The notes under the pieces: generated by a model
What the model was told of the DNA's origin: nothing
Seen by the model: only the letters and a program-made list of their open reading frames with translations
Database searches by the model: none
Translations under genes and position numbers: made by a program
Origin: Streptomyces marinisediminis
GTDB taxonomy: Bacteria; Actinomycetota; Actinomycetes; Streptomycetales; Streptomycetaceae
NCBI RefSeq assembly: GCF_026262575.1
Contig: NZ_JAPKFL010000011.1
Location: 1-64,000 of the forward strand
Direction of reading: 5' to 3'
Length of the DNA stretch: 64,000 nt
Shown here: piece by piece, positions 17,863 to 26,617 of the stretch
How positions within the stretch are numbered: the first letter of the stretch is position 1
Layout of the letters: the number at the start of each line of letters is the position of its first letter

Positions 17863-18025
17863 GTCCTGCCCTCTGACGTCGTGATGCCGAACTTTCCAGG
17901 TGTCGGCATCAGGCCCTGCACTCTCGCGGCGCGCTCTGTCTGAATGGTTGCTGATCGATTGAGTCTCAGTACACACCGCAACCGAGCACCCCGACAGGGG
18001 TTCCGGCAGAACGGAGGGAGCGACC

Positions 18026-18517
18026 GTGGGATCAGCCTTCGAAACCCGCACCCAGTCATCCGTTCTGGCCATGCCCCGAATGGTGGGCGGCCAGCTCGAC
18101 ATGACTCTCGACGTCCATCCGCAGGACCTCGGGGCGGTGCGAGCCATCGTGCATGCTCACACCCGCTTGTGGCGTGTGGAGGACTCTGTCGCCGACCGCA
18201 TCCTCACGGTTGTCACCGAGCTGTTGACGAACGTGTTGCAGCACACGACGCCGGATCAGGAAGGCCGCAGGAAGGCCGACCTCCTGATCCAGCAGGTCGC
18301 AGATGGTATGACCGCCATCGTGCGCGACCAAGACCGCTGCCCGCCAGTTCTCGCTCCCACAGACCCACTCGCCGAGAACGGCCGCGGCCTGGTGCTGGTT
18401 CGCGCTCTCACGGACGACATGTCCGTTTCGATCACAGGGACCGGCAAGGACGTATGGGTGTTCGTCGCTGATCCCGAACGGCTCCAGCCGCAGAGTTCTC
18501 CGCTCGTGGAGTCGTGA
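18026..18517 (+). CDS. RsbW/SpoIIAB-like ATP-binding protein
   Basis: A 163-residue HATPase_c_2 protein. The N-box region is VVTELLTNVLQHT at about 62-74 and the G-box is ENGRGLVLVRALTDD at about 119-133. Many such proteins in Streptomyces act as anti-sigma factors or standalone signalling ATPases. The start is GTG 18026 after GGAGGGAGC. Its promoter region, 17863-18025, is shared divergently with the XRE regulator. Such regulator/ATPase pairs are frequent in Streptomyces and suggest a common signalling function. Confidence 0.8.
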   Translation: MGSAFETRTQSSVLAMPRMVGGQLDMTLDVHPQDLGAVRAIVHAHTRLWRVEDSVADRILTVVTELLTNVLQHTTPDQEGRRKADLLIQQVADGMTAIVRDQDRCPPVLAPTDPLAENGRGLVLVRALTDDMSVSITGTGKDVWVFVADPERLQPQSSPLVES

Positions 18518-18549
18518 TGCGGAAGGCCGTATACACAGTGAAGGCATCC

Positions 18550-18930
18550 CTACGGCGCTTCTCCTCCCGTAGGTTGCTCGCTCGCATCCGCCAAGTAAGA
18601 AGGGTCAAGCGTCTCGCCTGGCCAAGGCGGCTGACGTACCGCGCCCCGAGGCTTCATCTGCTCGAAGTACGGCGCCAAGTCGATCACACGCGTTCCATCG
18701 ACGGCATCAAGGTCCGTGACCAGAAGGTCTCGGCCGTCGACGTCGAGCAAACGCAGGTAGCTAAGCGCGAGCTGGTTCGGCCTTCGGTGATTGCGGTGGA
18801 CGAACGTCCCGGTCGCCGGCCATCGCTCGTTGCCTCGTGGGCTGCGGGCATGGAGCTGGACGTCTTCGGGTCGCGCCAGGTGGAAGCGCCACGTTACCGT
18901 CAGGTGCGAGAACTCCTCGATACCCTGCAA
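18550..18930 (-). CDS. TrmO/TsaA-like protein, probably N-terminally truncated
   Basis: A product of about 126 residues that contains the C-terminal part of the TrmO (UPF0066) family: EEFSHLTVTWRFHL, HRNHRRPNQLALS and LDAVDGTRVIDLAPYF. TrmO methylates threonylcarbamoyladenosine-37 in tRNA; some relatives have other roles. The family's N-terminal strand with its conserved IG motif is not seen. The frame stays open upstream but the sequence no longer resembles the family, and the first start is a TTG. It may therefore be a 5'-deleted relic. Confidence 0.65.
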   Translation of the reverse strand: MQGIEEFSHLTVTWRFHLARPEDVQLHARSPRGNERWPATGTFVHRNHRRPNQLALSYLRLLDVDGRDLLVTDLDAVDGTRVIDLAPYFEQMKPRGAVRQPPWPGETLDPSYLADASEQPTGGEAP

Positions 18931-19228
18931 GGTTTCGAGCGGGCGTCTGGGAGCACTGACGTCCCCGTCGGAGCCCGCCCTGCACCATGCGCAGCAGCTC
19001 TGCTCGGACGGCCTCCCGGAGGGTTATCTGTCCAGCAGGGTCTACCTGGTCAGACTGGCCGAAGCAACGCAGGATCTCGTCTCCAAGGTGCGGAACAGCG
19101 GAATCGGAGCGACGCGGCCGGTGCCGAGACGGCCCTGGCGCAAGCCGCTGGTCAACGTGGCGCGTGGTGCGGTCTTCGCCGTCGCCCTCGCCTCCCTGGT
19201 GAGGGCCGCTTCGGTGCCGCACAAATGA
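18791..19228 (+). CDS. Small hypothetical protein, real start unclear
   Basis: Good coding bias is present only in about the last 90 codons, from about 18956: ALHHAQQLCSDGLPEGYL, EATQDLVSKVRNSGIGA and a hydrophobic C-terminal stretch VARGAVFAVALASLVRAAS that could be a membrane anchor. The upstream part of the frame is antisense to the TrmO-like gene and is probably not translated. No good ATG or GTG is found near 18956. A second short frame starts with ATG 19224 overlapping its stop and encodes a signal-like MSLNGAVLIGLILV segment before running into the next gene. Confidence 0.35.
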   Translation: MRWTNVPVAGHRSLPRGLRAWSWTSSGRARWKRHVTVRCENSSIPCKVSSGRLGALTSPSEPALHHAQQLCSDGLPEGYLSSRVYLVRLAEATQDLVSKVRNSGIGATRPVPRRPWRKPLVNVARGAVFAVALASLVRAASVPHK

Positions 19229-19456
19229 GCCTGAATGGGGCAGTCCTCATTGGTCTGATTCTCGTCCCGACGGCGTGGCTGGTGTGCCGAGGCTCTCGCA
19301 CGACTGGCCCTGATCCGGGAGACAGCGATGCCAGGCAGCCCTCGATCAACCTCCCTCATCCCGGTGACCGCCGGCTCCCTCACTCACTGCCTGTTCCCGG
19401 CCGGTTCGGCGGCCCCAACGCCCCCACATCAGCGGGGCCTAACGGAGATCCACGCG

Positions 19457-21352
19457 ATGAAGCGTCTTCCGCGTATCGAGCAGTACGGCCTGATCGGCGA
19501 CATGCAGACCAGCGCCCACGTGTGCGACGACGGCTCGATCGACTGGCTGTGCCTCCCCCGCTTCGACTCACCGGCCGCCTTCGCCGGGCTCCTCGGCACA
19601 CAGGAACACGGCACCTGGCAGATCGCTCCTGCGCAGCCTGCTGACCGGTCCGGCTTCCAAGCGGTCGCAGAGCGCCGGTACTGCGGTGACTCGCTGGTCC
19701 TCGAATCGGTGTGGCGCACGCCGGCCGGTTCGGTCCGCGTCCAGGACTTCATGCCGCCGCGCGACGGGGCCCCTCAAGTGATACGGATCGTCGAAGGTTT
19801 GACCGGCGTGGTGTCCATGGTCTCGGCCGTTCGTCCCCGGCCGGGGTACGGCAGTGTCAGCCCGTGGATCCACGAGGCCGGTGAGCGCATGGTCGCAGAG
19901 GCCGGCGCGGACTCTCTGTGGCTCGACACCTGCGTCCCACAGGCGGAGAAGGACGGCACTGTCGTCAGTGCCTTCGCCGTCGCCGCTGGGCAGAGCGTGG
20001 CGTTCGTGCTCAGTTGGTGCCCTTCCCACGCAGCCGCGCCCGACGTTCCGGACCCGGAGGCCGCGCTCGCTGAGACGCTCGCCTTCTGGCGGGACTGGAC
20101 GCAGGAGTGCTCGTACGACGGGCCATACCGCGAAGCCGTGGTCCGTTCCTTGCTCGCGCTGAAGGCGATGACGTACGGGCCGAGCGGGGGGATCGTCGCG
20201 GCGCCGACCACGTCGCTGCCCGAGGAGATCGGCGGCAACCGAAACTGGGACTACCGCTTCACCTGGCTGCGCGATGCCTCCACAACGCTGGCCGCGCTGC
20301 TGGGGACCGGGTACCGGCAAGAGGCGCAGGCATGGCGGCGATGGCTTTTGCGGGCGGTGGCTGGCGACCCGGAGAACCTGCAGATCATGTACGGGATAAC
20401 CGGGGAACGTGACCTGCAGGAACGGGAGCTTCCCTGGCTACCCGGATACGAAGAATCAACCCCGGTACGGGTCGGCAATGGAGCGGCGGACCAACTCCAG
20501 CTCGACGTGTACGGCGAGGTGATCGAGACCCTGTACCTCGCGCACCACCGCGGTGTCGCCCACTGCGCCGACACCGCAGTTCTGCACCAGCGACTCGTCG
20601 AGCACCTGGCGCAGCGCTGGCGGGAGCCCGACGAGGGGATCTGGGAGATCCGCGGAGAGCGCAGGCACTTCGTCCACTCCAAGGTGATGGCCTGGGTGGC
20701 CATCGACCGCACCATCCGCCTGGCCGAAGCCGGCGCCCTCGACCTGAACCTGGCTCCTCTGATCGAGCTGCGGGCGACGATCCACCACGAGGTCTGCGCC
20801 AAAGGCTTCGACCCGACGCGCAACACCTTCACCCAGTCCTACGGCTCGCAGGAACTGGACGCCGCCACACTGCTGATCCCCCGCGTCGGCTTCCTGCCGC
20901 CCGATGACCCGCGCGTCGTCGGCACCGTGGACGCGGTACGCCATGAGCTGTCCACGGTAGACGGGCTCGTTCGCCGGTACCCGACCACCGGAGAACGCGC
21001 CGGAGTGGACGGCCTGAAGGGCGATGAGGGCACCTTCATCCTCTGCTCCTTCTGGCTCGTCGACGCCCTGGCGCTGACCGGCCGCCTCGACGAGGCGCAC
21101 GCCCTGTTCGAACGCCTCCTCGCGCTGCGCAATGACCTCGGACTCCTGGCTGAGGAGTATGACCCCGTCCGGCAGCGTCAGGTCGGCAACTTCCCCCAGG
21201 CGTTCAGTCACATGGGTCTGATCCAGAGCGCTCGGCTCCTTCATCAGCTGACAACGCAGTCCTGCCACCGCCGCCGAGGCACGGTCGCCGTTCCGACTCC
21301 GCGGTCGACATCGCGCGACACGCACCGCACCTGCACCAGCCTGACGCCGTAG
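19457..21352 (+). CDS. Glycoside hydrolase family 15 protein (glucoamylase/trehalase type)
   Basis: A 631-residue enzyme with the actinobacterial GH15 arrangement: N-terminal MKRLPRIEQYGLIGDMQTSA and GSIDWLCLPRFDSPA, and a catalytic (alpha/alpha)6 barrel with GNRNWDYRFTWLRDAS at about 259-274. In mycobacteria and Streptomyces related proteins are trehalases or dextrinases; the substrate cannot be fixed here. The start is ATG 19457 with ACGGAG upstream. An in-frame start at 19328 is upstream of the family's normal N-terminus. It appears monocistronic. Confidence 0.85.
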   Translation: MKRLPRIEQYGLIGDMQTSAHVCDDGSIDWLCLPRFDSPAAFAGLLGTQEHGTWQIAPAQPADRSGFQAVAERRYCGDSLVLESVWRTPAGSVRVQDFMPPRDGAPQVIRIVEGLTGVVSMVSAVRPRPGYGSVSPWIHEAGERMVAEAGADSLWLDTCVPQAEKDGTVVSAFAVAAGQSVAFVLSWCPSHAAAPDVPDPEAALAETLAFWRDWTQECSYDGPYREAVVRSLLALKAMTYGPSGGIVAAPTTSLPEEIGGNRNWDYRFTWLRDASTTLAALLGTGYRQEAQAWRRWLLRAVAGDPENLQIMYGITGERDLQERELPWLPGYEESTPVRVGNGAADQLQLDVYGEVIETLYLAHHRGVAHCADTAVLHQRLVEHLAQRWREPDEGIWEIRGERRHFVHSKVMAWVAIDRTIRLAEAGALDLNLAPLIELRATIHHEVCAKGFDPTRNTFTQSYGSQELDAATLLIPRVGFLPPDDPRVVGTVDAVRHELSTVDGLVRRYPTTGERAGVDGLKGDEGTFILCSFWLVDALALTGRLDEAHALFERLLALRNDLGLLAEEYDPVRQRQVGNFPQAFSHMGLIQSARLLHQLTTQSCHRRRGTVAVPTPRSTSRDTHRTCTSLTP

Positions 21353-21386
21353 CACGACTAACACCCACCCACCGACGAGGATTCCC

Positions 21387-22898
21387 ATGCCTGTCAGCGT
21401 CTTCCCGGCACGGTCGGCCGCGCCCGGCCACCGCAGACGTCAACGGATCGACGCATTCGCGTTGCGCCGTGTTCGCAGCGCCGTGGCGCTGCCCTTGGTG
21501 CTGCTGGTCGCGCTGCTCGGTGCCGCTTTCGCTCTCTGGTCGATGTCAGCTGTAGGTTCCGGCCAGCTTCTGGTCGGCCTTGTCTTCGCCCTGGCCGGGG
21601 TCACGCTGGTGGCGGCCCGCGGAGCGCGGACGGGCGCGGAGGCCGTGCAGACAGCCGCGGAGGCCGCTCAGGCGACGGCGCTAACGACCATCGCTGAGGC
21701 AGCAGCGGCTGTCGAGAAGTCGGTGCAGTGGTCGGCGGATGAGCTGTGCCGCGGAGGACGTCCGGCGCTGCCGGACATGCACACGCAGCAGTCAGGCGCT
21801 GCGACCGATATCAACGCTGCATTGAACGCACTCCAGGTGCAGGCCATCGCATCGCTGATACGCGTGCACGACAAGTCCCAGTCCGTCGTCCTCCTCGAAG
21901 TGCTGCGTCGTTTGGCCATGCGCGAACACGCCCTGGTGGGGAAGGCCCTTGAAGCATTGAGCCAATTGGAGATGCTGACCGACGACCCAGAACTGCTGGC
22001 CCAGATCTTCGAGATCGATCACCTCGTGACGCGGATGCGGCGCCAAGTCGAGAGCACGGCGGTGCTGGGCGGGCAGTCTCTGCGCAGTGTGCGCCGCCCC
22101 ATTCCCGTCACGACCGCGTTGCGCGGCGCGGTCTCCGAAGTCGTGCAGTATCCGCGTGTCGCCGTCGCGGCCGGGTCCGTGGGCGCCGAGCTGGGCCTTC
22201 CAGGACATGTGGGCCCGGACCTCACACACCTGCTGGCGGAGCTGATCGAGAACGCTTGCGAGTGCTCCGATCCGGCGACGAAGGTGACCGTGCGCGCCCA
22301 GCGGGTGGCGAACGGGTTGGCGATCGAGGTCGAGGACCGGGCCATCCCCATGCATCCGCAGACACGTGGACAGATGAACGACCTGCTCAAGGCCCCCGAT
22401 GAGGTCGACGTGAGCGGCCAGGTGCGAGCGGGGCAACTCGGGCTGCTGGTTGCCGCGAAGATCGCCCAGTCACACGGGCTGTCCGTCGTCCTGCAGGAGA
22501 ACGTGACAGGAGGCACCACCGCCCTGGTCGTCATTCCGACACGTCTTCTCGTCGCGATTCCCCCCGTCGAGGACCCCGGCATGCTCCCCAGGGAGACTCG
22601 CCCCTCCAGGCCGTCGGCGGGGCAGGCCGCCGCAGCACCAGCCACCCCGCCGGCGCGGCAGAGCGCTCACCCCGGCACTGTCGGCGTGCTGGGGCCCGGG
22701 GCGGCAGATCGCCTTGCAGAAGCGCCTGCCCTTCCCACCCGCACCCGTCAGGCCGGCTCGTTCCGTCCACATCGCGAGCGTGAGCAAGCGCCCGTGACCG
22801 CGGCGACGCCAGGGCTCGCAGGCGCCTTCCGTACCGGCATCCAGGCCGGCGGGGCCGCCATTCCTCGCCCCGCTTCGGCAGAGCACCCCAGACCCTGA
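21387..22898 (+). CDS. cvnA: Conservon sensor-like ATP-binding membrane protein (CvnA)
   Basis: A 503-residue protein with two membrane segments (VALPLVLLVALLGAAFALW at about 33-51 and LLVGLVFALAGVTLVAA at about 60-77). A cytoplasmic dimerisation helix follows, then a HATPase-like domain with LLAELIENACECSDPATKV at about 282-300 and VRAGQLGLLVAAKIAQSHG. The C-terminal 110 residues are Pro/Ala-rich and disordered. It lacks an obvious phospho-accepting His motif, as usual in CvnA proteins. It begins a four-gene conservon operon (A, B, C, D), which couples a membrane sensor to a small GTPase. Confidence 0.85.
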   Translation: MPVSVFPARSAAPGHRRRQRIDAFALRRVRSAVALPLVLLVALLGAAFALWSMSAVGSGQLLVGLVFALAGVTLVAARGARTGAEAVQTAAEAAQATALTTIAEAAAAVEKSVQWSADELCRGGRPALPDMHTQQSGAATDINAALNALQVQAIASLIRVHDKSQSVVLLEVLRRLAMREHALVGKALEALSQLEMLTDDPELLAQIFEIDHLVTRMRRQVESTAVLGGQSLRSVRRPIPVTTALRGAVSEVVQYPRVAVAAGSVGAELGLPGHVGPDLTHLLAELIENACECSDPATKVTVRAQRVANGLAIEVEDRAIPMHPQTRGQMNDLLKAPDEVDVSGQVRAGQLGLLVAAKIAQSHGLSVVLQENVTGGTTALVVIPTRLLVAIPPVEDPGMLPRETRPSRPSAGQAAAAPATPPARQSAHPGTVGVLGPGAADRLAEAPALPTRTRQAGSFRPHREREQAPVTAATPGLAGAFRTGIQAGGAAIPRPASAEHPRP

Positions 22899-22967
22899 AC
22901 CACGCCCCCTCCCGTTCGCGCGGGCTCGCTGACAACCGCTAGTTCTTCCCCTTCTGGAGCGATCCCT

Positions 22968-23483
22968 ATGAGCACCCATCCCGAGATGCACACCGAGACC
23001 GGCCGCGCGTCCGCATCCGAGACCACCGCGAGTGGCCAGCGGGAGAGCATGGCGTGGCTGCTGCGTCAGTTCGCCTCCGACACCCTGGGCGTCACACACG
23101 CCGTCCTGCTGTCGAGGGACGGGCTGCGGCTGCTGGACAGCGACGTGGAGAAGGACTGGGCGGACGAGCTGTCGGCAGCCTTCAGCGGCGTTGCCTCCCT
23201 CGCGGCGAACATCACCGGTCCCAGCCGCAAGAAGAGGCCGCCCACGCAGGTCGTTATCGAGCGGGAGGACTGCCTGTTCTTCGTCCAGAGCGCCGGACGC
23301 AGCGCTGCCTTCGACAACCGCCCCGGCAACGAACGCGGCGAGGTGGACACGATCCTCGCCGTCATCGCCACTACAGACGCTGACGCGGGCACCGTCGGGT
23401 ACGAGATGGGGCGCCTCGTCCACAAGTTCGCCCCCTACATGCTGATTCCCGTCCGCGTCAGCACGGGCGGAGAGGTCCGGTGA
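22968..23483 (+). CDS. cvnB: Roadblock/LC7-domain protein (CvnB)
   Basis: A 171-residue protein with a single roadblock domain: WLLRQFASDTLGVTHAVLLS, RDGLRLLDSD and CLFFVQSAGRSAAF. In conservons this protein associates with CvnA and the GTPase CvnD, acting like a GTPase regulatory subunit. It lies 69 bases after cvnA with a GGAGCGATCC ribosome site. Its stop overlaps the GTG start of cvnC. Confidence 0.9.
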   Translation: MSTHPEMHTETGRASASETTASGQRESMAWLLRQFASDTLGVTHAVLLSRDGLRLLDSDVEKDWADELSAAFSGVASLAANITGPSRKKRPPTQVVIEREDCLFFVQSAGRSAAFDNRPGNERGEVDTILAVIATTDADAGTVGYEMGRLVHKFAPYMLIPVRVSTGGEVR

Positions 23484-23887
23484 GCGCACACGGCCACGCG
23501 GCCGAGGAATCGACGTTCGTGCGGACCTACACCCTGACACGCGGGCGGACCAGGCCGCGGTACCTGCTTGGTCTGGAAACCGTGTTGGACGCCGGACAGG
23601 GGCGACCCGGCCCGGCACAACCCGAGGAGTGTGAGGAGATCTTCGCCCTGTGCCGGGAGCGCCGCCGCTCGGTGACCGAACTGGCGGGCCGCCTCCGCCG
23701 GCCCGTCACCGTCGTCAAGGTCCTCGTCTCCGACCTCCTGGACGTCGACGCCCTGGTCGTACCCCTCACTCACCCCTATGCCGATACGGACGCGGAATGC
23801 GGTCCGTCTACCCAGTTGCTGGCGGCCCTTTCCGCGGGCTTGAAGAGGAAGTGGCCTGATGCCATCGCCTACCCCCAGGCCGGATGA
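23480..23887 (+). CDS. cvnC: DUF742 protein (CvnC)
   Basis: A 135-residue protein matching DUF742: FVRTYTLTRGRTRP at the N-terminus, and CRERRRSVTELAGRLRRPVTVVKVLVSDLL, which forms a winged-helix-like part, in the second half. It starts at GTG 23480, overlapping the cvnB stop (GTGA), and its 3' end overlaps cvnD by 29 bases. It is the third component of the conservon; its role in the complex is not established from sequence. Confidence 0.85.
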   Translation: MSAHGHAAEESTFVRTYTLTRGRTRPRYLLGLETVLDAGQGRPGPAQPEECEEIFALCRERRRSVTELAGRLRRPVTVVKVLVSDLLDVDALVVPLTHPYADTDAECGPSTQLLAALSAGLKRKWPDAIAYPQAG

Positions 23888-24530
23888 CCCGGCCATGGTG
23901 CTGCACACGCCGCCGCGCTCGCTCGTCGACGCCGCACCGGCCGTGCTGAAGATCGTGATCGCCGGGGGCTTCGGCGCGGGCAAGACGACCGCCGTGCGTG
24001 CCGTCAGCGAGATCACGCCGCTGAGCACAGAGGAGTACCTGACCGAGGCCAGCGTCGACGTGGACAGCCTGGCGGGCCTCGAGGTGAAGGAGACGACCAC
24101 GGTCGCCTTCGACTTCGGCCGCCTGAGCCTGCCCGACGCGCCCGTACCCCTGGAGCTATTCCTGTTCGGAACGCCCGGCCAGGACCGGTTCGTCGAGCTC
24201 TGGTACGACCTCTCGCGCGGCGCCGTCGGGGCGATCGTCCTCGTTGACACCCGCAGGCTGGAGAGCAGCTTCACCCCCGTCAGCTTCTTCGAGGACCTCG
24301 GCCTGCCCTTCGTCGTCGCCATCAACCAGTTCGACGGAGCCCACCGCTACCACCCCGAACAGGTCCGCACCGCCCTCGAACTCCCCGTCTCCGTACCAGT
24401 GGTCACCTGCGACGCGCGCGACCCCAACCACGTCGCCGGTGCCCTGCTCACCCTCGTCAGCCATGCCGTGAAGAACGCATCCACGGACCCCGCTCACCCC
24501 GCACCCACGACCAGCCTCCAGGACGCCTGA
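23859..24530 (+). CDS. cvnD: Conservon small GTPase (CvnD)
   Basis: A 223-residue GTP-binding protein. The P-loop is GGFGAGKTT at about 36-44, switch II is TPGQDRF at about 105-111, and the guanine-specificity motif is NQFDG at about 156-160. Like other CvnD/MglA-type GTPases it is small and probably cycles between CvnB and CvnC. ATG 23859 follows GAGGAAG closely. Its TGA overlaps the ATG of the GAF protein. Confidence 0.9.
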   Translation: MPSPTPRPDDPAMVLHTPPRSLVDAAPAVLKIVIAGGFGAGKTTAVRAVSEITPLSTEEYLTEASVDVDSLAGLEVKETTTVAFDFGRLSLPDAPVPLELFLFGTPGQDRFVELWYDLSRGAVGAIVLVDTRRLESSFTPVSFFEDLGLPFVVAINQFDGAHRYHPEQVRTALELPVSVPVVTCDARDPNHVAGALLTLVSHAVKNASTDPAHPAPTTSLQDA

Positions 24531-25162
24531 TGCCACACCAGCCCAACGCCCCTCGCCCCGTACCGTCGGCCACTCGACCGTCACGTTCACTTCCGCGCCG
24601 CAACCAGCGGGACCTCGCCCGCGGCCCCTCCGCGCCGCCCGGGACCGTCCCACACCCCCAGCAGGCGACCGAGCTGGTCCAGCGGTACAAGCTGCTCGAA
24701 AACCTGGGAGTACCCATCGCCGCCAGCGAGGACTTCGACGAGCTGGCCCGCGACATGGCCACGCAGGCCGGATTCCTCTACGGGTTCGTCAACCTCTTCC
24801 TGGAGGAGCAGACCTTTGTCGGCCTCCACCAACCGCCGCCGGACAGCGGGTACGTCATCGTCGGCCGCACCATGAGCCGCGACCACGGCTGGTGCCCGGA
24901 GGTCATGGCCCGCAAAAAGGCACTCCCGCTGCACGACGTGCACGCCAGTCCGCGCTTCAGCGGCAACCACGTGGTCGACGCGGTCGGTATCCGCTCCTAC
25001 TTCGGCGCCCCACTCATCCACGACAGCGGCACCGTGCTGGGCACCGTCTGCGTCATCGACCCAGAGAAACGGCCCCTGAGCGAGGCCCGACGACTCAGGG
25101 ACATCGTCATCAACGCCGGCGCCCAGGTGACGGACCACATCGCCCGCGCGCCCGTCCGCTAG
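24530..25162 (+). CDS. GAF-domain protein ending the conservon operon
   Basis: A 210-residue protein with an N-terminal basic, disordered 45 residues and one GAF domain (KLLENLGVPIAASEDFDELA; FGAPLIHDSGTVLGTVCVID). GAF domains bind small ligands or mediate signalling. The TGATG overlap with cvnD indicates it is the fifth gene of the operon. S. coelicolor conservons often have another partner in this place, such as a cytochrome P450, so a GAF protein is a variation. Confidence 0.8.
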   Translation: MPHQPNAPRPVPSATRPSRSLPRRNQRDLARGPSAPPGTVPHPQQATELVQRYKLLENLGVPIAASEDFDELARDMATQAGFLYGFVNLFLEEQTFVGLHQPPPDSGYVIVGRTMSRDHGWCPEVMARKKALPLHDVHASPRFSGNHVVDAVGIRSYFGAPLIHDSGTVLGTVCVIDPEKRPLSEARRLRDIVINAGAQVTDHIARAPVR

Positions 25163-25248
25163 GCCATTCCACCGCCCCCACCCGGGAGCCGCCGGCAATC
25201 CCCGGCCGCTCCACCGCGTGACGTTCACCCAGGGAGAGGGAGACGACC

Positions 25249-26502
25249 ATGCCCGCCAGATCCACAACGCCGCCTCCTGCGCTGCGTCCCTACCTCACCG
25301 CCCGCCACGAACTGCTGTGGGACGAGGCGGATGCTTTCGCGGCCGAGCACGTCGCGCCGCGCGCCGCACGCATGGAGGCCGCTCCGGGCAGGGTGGAACG
25401 CAAGGTCACCGACCTGATGGCCGCACGCGGCTGGTTCGCCGTCACCGTGCCAGCCGCCTTCGGCGGGCTGGGCGCCGGACACGTGGCCAAGACGATCCTG
25501 GTCCACCGCATCGCCCGGGTCTCGGCGTCTGCCGCGGCCATCCTGCAGGCCACCCTGATCCCCGTCGGCGCCCTGCTGCACTTCGCCACCTACGAGCAGA
25601 AGGGTCGCTGGCTGCCAGGGGTGAGGGACGGTTCCCTGCTGCTGTCGATCGCCGTGACCGAACCGCTCGCCGGCGGACACATCGGCGGCATCGAAACAAC
25701 CGCCGAACGCGCCGGCAACCAGTGGGCGATCACCGGCAGCAAGATCCATATCGGCAACAGCCACCTCGCGGGAGCCCACCTCGTGGTCGCCCGCACCGCC
25801 GAGGCGGGTGTGAGCACCTCCCAGGCGCTGACCGCATTCATGGTCGAAGCCGACCGCCCCGGGCTCTCCGTCCCTGGCCACCGCCCCGGTCTCGGTCTGC
25901 ACGGCTTCTCCGCCGGTCGACTCGACCTCGATCACGTCCGCATCCCCGACCACAACGTGGTCGGAGAGATCGGCCAGGGGCTGAGCGTGGCCCAGAGCAG
26001 CAGCATCCTGTACGGCCGGCCCAACCTGGCCGCCGTCAGCCTCGGCATCCACGAAGCAGTCGTGGCCACCACCACGGCTCGCCTCAAGACGCGCACCCGC
26101 TACCGGGGCGCCCTCTCCGATCTGCCCGTTCTGCGGGACCGCATCGGCGCGATGGAGGCCCGCCTGCGCGCTGGCCGCATCCTCACCTATCAGTCGGTGC
26201 ACCTCCTTGACCAGGGCCTGCCCTGCGACGCCGACCTCGTCAACGCCAAGTACCTCGGCCACCAGTGGGCTGCGCAGTCCGCCCAGGACGCCATGGAACT
26301 GCACGGCGCCCACGCCCTCGACCGCGACTACCTCCTCCAGCGTCTGTGGCGCGACATCCAGCACACCTACTCGCCCGCCGGAACAGGCGAAGTCCAGCGC
26401 ATACGCCTGGCCGACGCCGCCTTCGACGAAGAGCACATCCAGTGGTCCGAGCACCTCGCCGCCGAAGCCGCCTGGGCCCGACCCGACCCGACCGCCGTAT
26501 GA
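25249..26502 (+). CDS. Acyl-CoA dehydrogenase family flavoprotein
   Basis: A 417-residue protein with the three-domain acyl-CoA dehydrogenase layout. The N-terminal helical domain is followed by LLLSIAVTEPLAGGHIGG (substrate/flavin-facing) and the middle beta domain (WAITGSKIHIGNSHLAGAHL). The C-terminal helices end in QDAMELHGAHALDRDYLLQR. The segment MELHGAHAL corresponds to the usual catalytic-base/FAD region, but the catalytic Glu position was not confirmed. It uses FAD; the substrate is unknown. It lies between the conservon and the lanthipeptide genes; participation in either is unproven. Confidence 0.8.
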   Translation: MPARSTTPPPALRPYLTARHELLWDEADAFAAEHVAPRAARMEAAPGRVERKVTDLMAARGWFAVTVPAAFGGLGAGHVAKTILVHRIARVSASAAAILQATLIPVGALLHFATYEQKGRWLPGVRDGSLLLSIAVTEPLAGGHIGGIETTAERAGNQWAITGSKIHIGNSHLAGAHLVVARTAEAGVSTSQALTAFMVEADRPGLSVPGHRPGLGLHGFSAGRLDLDHVRIPDHNVVGEIGQGLSVAQSSSILYGRPNLAAVSLGIHEAVVATTTARLKTRTRYRGALSDLPVLRDRIGAMEARLRAGRILTYQSVHLLDQGLPCDADLVNAKYLGHQWAAQSAQDAMELHGAHALDRDYLLQRLWRDIQHTYSPAGTGEVQRIRLADAAFDEEHIQWSEHLAAEAAWARPDPTAV

Positions 26503-26617
26503 ACCCCCGTGCGCGGCGCTCGGTGAATCCCGACCGCCGGGCACGGGCCCGTGCCGCGCGGCCCCCGCGGGAACCGGCGACACCTTGACCGTCCATCTCA
26601 GCCGAGAAAGAGACATC

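Noticed and set aside
18514..19644. A long plus-strand frame across the TrmO-like gene into the GH15 gene
   Set aside because: Composition is Arg/Pro-rich shadow of other frames, and it overlaps the well-supported GH15 N-terminus.
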